Below, piece after piece: positions 62,418-64,000 of a stretch of DNA of 64,000 nt. Position 1 is the stretch's first letter. Every line of letters starts with the position of its first letter. The notes beneath the pieces are model-generated. The model searched no databases, was not told where the DNA came from, and saw only the letters and a list, made by a program, of their open reading frames with translations. Source of the stretch: BAIKAL-G1 sp943370385 (GTDB taxonomy: Bacteria > Cyanobacteriota > Cyanobacteriia > PCC-6307 > Cyanobiaceae). The DNA is taken from assembly GCA_943370385.1 (NCBI GenBank), contig CALRQT020000005.1, positions 1 to 64,000 of the forward strand, in the 5' to 3' direction. Made by a program: the position numbers and the translations under genes.

Positions 62418-62840
62418 TCATGCGGCATCAGGATCGCCATCCCTTGGCGCGGCTAGGCCCTGAAGCACCTCTAGGGGAATCACCTTGAGGGTGCTCTGCT
62501 CACAGGCCTCAAGCCGCACCGGCGGAGCCATGCCGTCTTCGTAGGCCTGGAGCCAGCGGCGGGCGCAGAGGCACCAGTGGTCGCCCGCCTTGAGGCCGGG
62601 GAAGCCGAAGGCCAGCACCGGTGAGGAGAGGTCGTTGCCCTGGGCGCGGCTGTAGGTGAGGAAGGCCTCGCTGACGATGCAGCAGACCGTGTGCATTCCC
62701 TGATCCTGGGCATCGGTGCGACAGCTGCCGTCCCGGTACCAACCGGTGAGGGGCTCACAGCTGCAGATCTCCAGCGGTTGGCCGAGGACGTTGAGGGCTG
62801 GGGGGCTCGAGTTGGGGTCGGGGGTGGGCGCTTGGCTCAT
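62418..62840 (-). CDS. DUF2237 family protein
   Basis: A 140-residue DUF2237 protein with NVLGQPLEICS, GWYRDGSCRTD, TVCCIVSEAFL, GNDLSSPVLAFGFPGL and DHWCLCARRW; conserved cysteines in these stretches suggest a metal or redox role. The function is unknown. It lies eight bases before the preferred gpsA start on the same strand. Confidence 0.85.
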   Translation of the reverse strand: MSQAPTPDPNSSPPALNVLGQPLEICSCEPLTGWYRDGSCRTDAQDQGMHTVCCIVSEAFLTYSRAQGNDLSSPVLAFGFPGLKAGDHWCLCARRWLQAYEDGMAPPVRLEACEQSTLKVIPLEVLQGLAAPRDGDPDAA

Positions 62841-62965
62841 GGGTGGGGCGGGCGGGCGACGCCCGGTTCAGGCCGATTCTGGCGAAGCTCTGGCACAAAT
62901 TCTCGCCAAGAGGTTGACGGATTCGGGGGGGAGCGCGTTAAAGGTCATTCAGCAGACCCCCCTAA

Positions 62966-63193
62966 ATGAGCTGGGAATTCACCGAAGACGCGGCCTTCAT
63001 GGCCCTGTGCGACGCCTTCAAAGAGAGTGGTGAAACCTCCGCCATGGAATTTTTGGCCAATGGCGAAGGCGCCTTCCACTTCCAGGAACTGAGCCAGAAC
63101 GCGGCCGGAGAGGGGATTGACCTCAGCGACTCCACGGATCTCGAGGAGTTCCAGCAGGAGGTGATCGACACCTTGGAGCAGATCTGCCTATAG
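62966..63193 (+). CDS. Small conserved cyanobacterial protein
   Basis: A 75-residue acidic protein (MSWEFTEDAAFMALCDAF, then EFQQEVIDTLEQICL), with two probable helices separated by a glycine. It resembles short proteins conserved in picocyanobacteria but without assigned function. It stands alone between divergent genes. Confidence 0.65.
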   Translation: MSWEFTEDAAFMALCDAFKESGETSAMEFLANGEGAFHFQELSQNAAGEGIDLSDSTDLEEFQQEVIDTLEQICL

Positions 63194-63400
63194 CTCGGCC
63201 AGGCGGTGGCTCCAGCGGCCCCGCCCCTTCCACCATGGCTTGGCTTGATCAGGGAACCCTGGCCTGGGGTATCCGCGGCGTTACGGGATTGTTGCGTTAA
63301 GAAGCCCCGTTGGAGGCCCGAGCAGGGGTTGAACGCCTGAACGGGCTGCCGACCGCGCCAAGGGAGGCGAGCTAACCCAGGCGTTCCATGCCCTGGAGGC

Positions 63401-63673
63401 TCAGCCGTAGAAGAAGGCAATCTCCTTCGCCTTGAGGCCCTCCCAGCCCGCTCCCTTGAGGCGAGCGTCCAGGGTCTGCTGGTCGAGGTGCTTGGAGCCG
63501 GTCTTGACGATGCGGTTGCGCATCGATTTGGTGACCCCACTGCGGGCCCGGCGGCTTTCCAGTTCCATCACTTCGTTGTAGAGGCTGAGCATCTCAGCGG
63601 GGATGGGGGAACCATCGAGGTCGAGACCTGCGGCAATGGCGTCATCAACGCCTCCGGGACCAGCAATGGCCAT
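63401..63673 (-). CDS. DUF4090-like cyanobacterial protein
   Basis: A 90-residue protein: VDDAIAAGLDLDGSPIP, then MELESRRARSGVTKSMRNRI and the ending KGAGWEGLKAKEIAFFYG. This agrees with the DUF4090 family found in cyanobacteria, of unknown function. The start ATG 63673 is preferred, because the 13 extra residues from 63712 are low-complexity. Confidence 0.7.
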   Translation of the reverse strand: MAIAGPGGVDDAIAAGLDLDGSPIPAEMLSLYNEVMELESRRARSGVTKSMRNRIVKTGSKHLDQQTLDARLKGAGWEGLKAKEIAFFYG

Positions 63674-63763
63674 GGATTCAGGGGGGTGGGGTGATCCACC
63701 CGAGCCTGCCATGGCTCCAGGAGCGGCTTGACGGGAGGGGACTCGAGGAGGGGATGGAGCCGA

Positions 63764-64000
63764 TCAGGCGCTGAAGTAACGGGCCTGGCTATGCAAGGCC
63801 ACCAGGGCGGTGGTGCTCTGTTCCGGTTCGAGCTGGTCGCTCTCATCCATGCGCAGGCCGATGCGATCGGCCCCGAGCCAGGCGAGCTGTTGGCGGGAAT
63901 CGGCCACATTCGGGCAGGCCGGATAGCCAAAGGAGTAGCGGCTGCCCCGGTAGCGCTGGGCCAACACATCCCGCAGCTCGTCCGGCTCGCTGGCGCCAAA
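63764..64000 (-). CDS. metH: Methionine synthase MetH, C-terminal end (5' part outside window)
   Basis: The frame is open to the window edge and ends at 63764. The visible ~78 residues include RGSRYSFGYPACPN and ESDQLEPEQSTTALV, then HSQARYFSA, the diagnostic end of the SAM-binding reactivation domain of cobalamin-dependent methionine synthase. It transfers methyl from methyltetrahydrofolate to homocysteine. Presence of cobU in this window fits a cobamide-using strain. Confidence 0.93.
   Translation of the reverse strand, partial: FGASEPDELRDVLAQRYRGSRYSFGYPACPNVADSRQQLAWLGADRIGLRMDESDQLEPEQSTTALVALHSQARYFSA

Noticed and set aside
1..64000. CRISPR array or Cas genes
   Set aside because: No regularly spaced direct repeats of suitable size and no Cas-type proteins seen.

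Overview
The window looks like a high-GC picocyanobacterium of the Synechococcus/Cyanobium kind. The basis is a phycobilisome core gene (apcD), the proton-extrusion gene pxcA, the photosystem II repair gene psb32, a cytochrome b6f heme-assembly (CCB-type) gene and several cyanobacterium-specific proteins of unknown function (DUF3370, DUF4090), in compact GC-rich DNA with many overlapping genes. The assignment comes from gene content, not from a database match.

Two very different halves are present. From about 0.5 to 35 kb lies an accessory island of defence, toxin-antitoxin and phage-derived genes, ending at tRNA-Pro and tRNA-Met genes. From about 35.8 to 64 kb lies ordinary chromosomal backbone.

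Island, left part (627-21507): a class 1 DISARM anti-phage locus in two transcription units. Unit one is drmD (SNF2 helicase), an MNT nucleotidyltransferase plus HEPN pair, drmMI (adenine methyltransferase) and a 1520-residue protein joining two RNA-polymerase-alpha-CTD-like domains, a sigma-region-4-like helix-turn-helix and a SNF2-type helicase; these genes overlap or nearly touch. Unit two is drmA, drmB, drmC. Between the units sit a 26-codon remnant of a DUF262 gene and an inverted AbiEii-like nucleotidyltransferase/HTH pair with its own palindrome. The alpha-CTD/sigma4/helicase protein is the strongest candidate for an undescribed component: it lies in the DISARM operon but is visibly lower in GC.

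Island, right part (21504-35002): an unknown 454-residue protein tail-to-tail with drmC, an ArdC-like antirestriction protein, a RES/Xre pair, a C39-like peptidase with a small membrane protein (lysis-like), a VapBC pair, a DUF433/DUF5615-PIN pair, an orphan capsid-like gene with two further phage-type genes, and a DUF6932 gene with an unknown partner. A 37-bp hairpin-forming repeat occurs twice, both times in the leader of a minus-strand gene. No integrase, terminase, portal or direct repeat of a tRNA end was found.

Backbone (35.8-64 kb): an M23/LysM peptidase; psb32-pxcA-cobU with trmL; a CCB-type gene; metG-lptC; an FAD oxidoreductase; rpmG-rpsR-RNase II; pheT; rlmD; apcD; a 1.46-kb gene-free stretch with hairpins; an RHH plus J-domain protein with DUF3370; a sigma-70 factor; ATP adenylyltransferase; SpoIID; PhzF; gpsA-DUF2237; small conserved proteins; and the 3' end of metH cut by the window edge.
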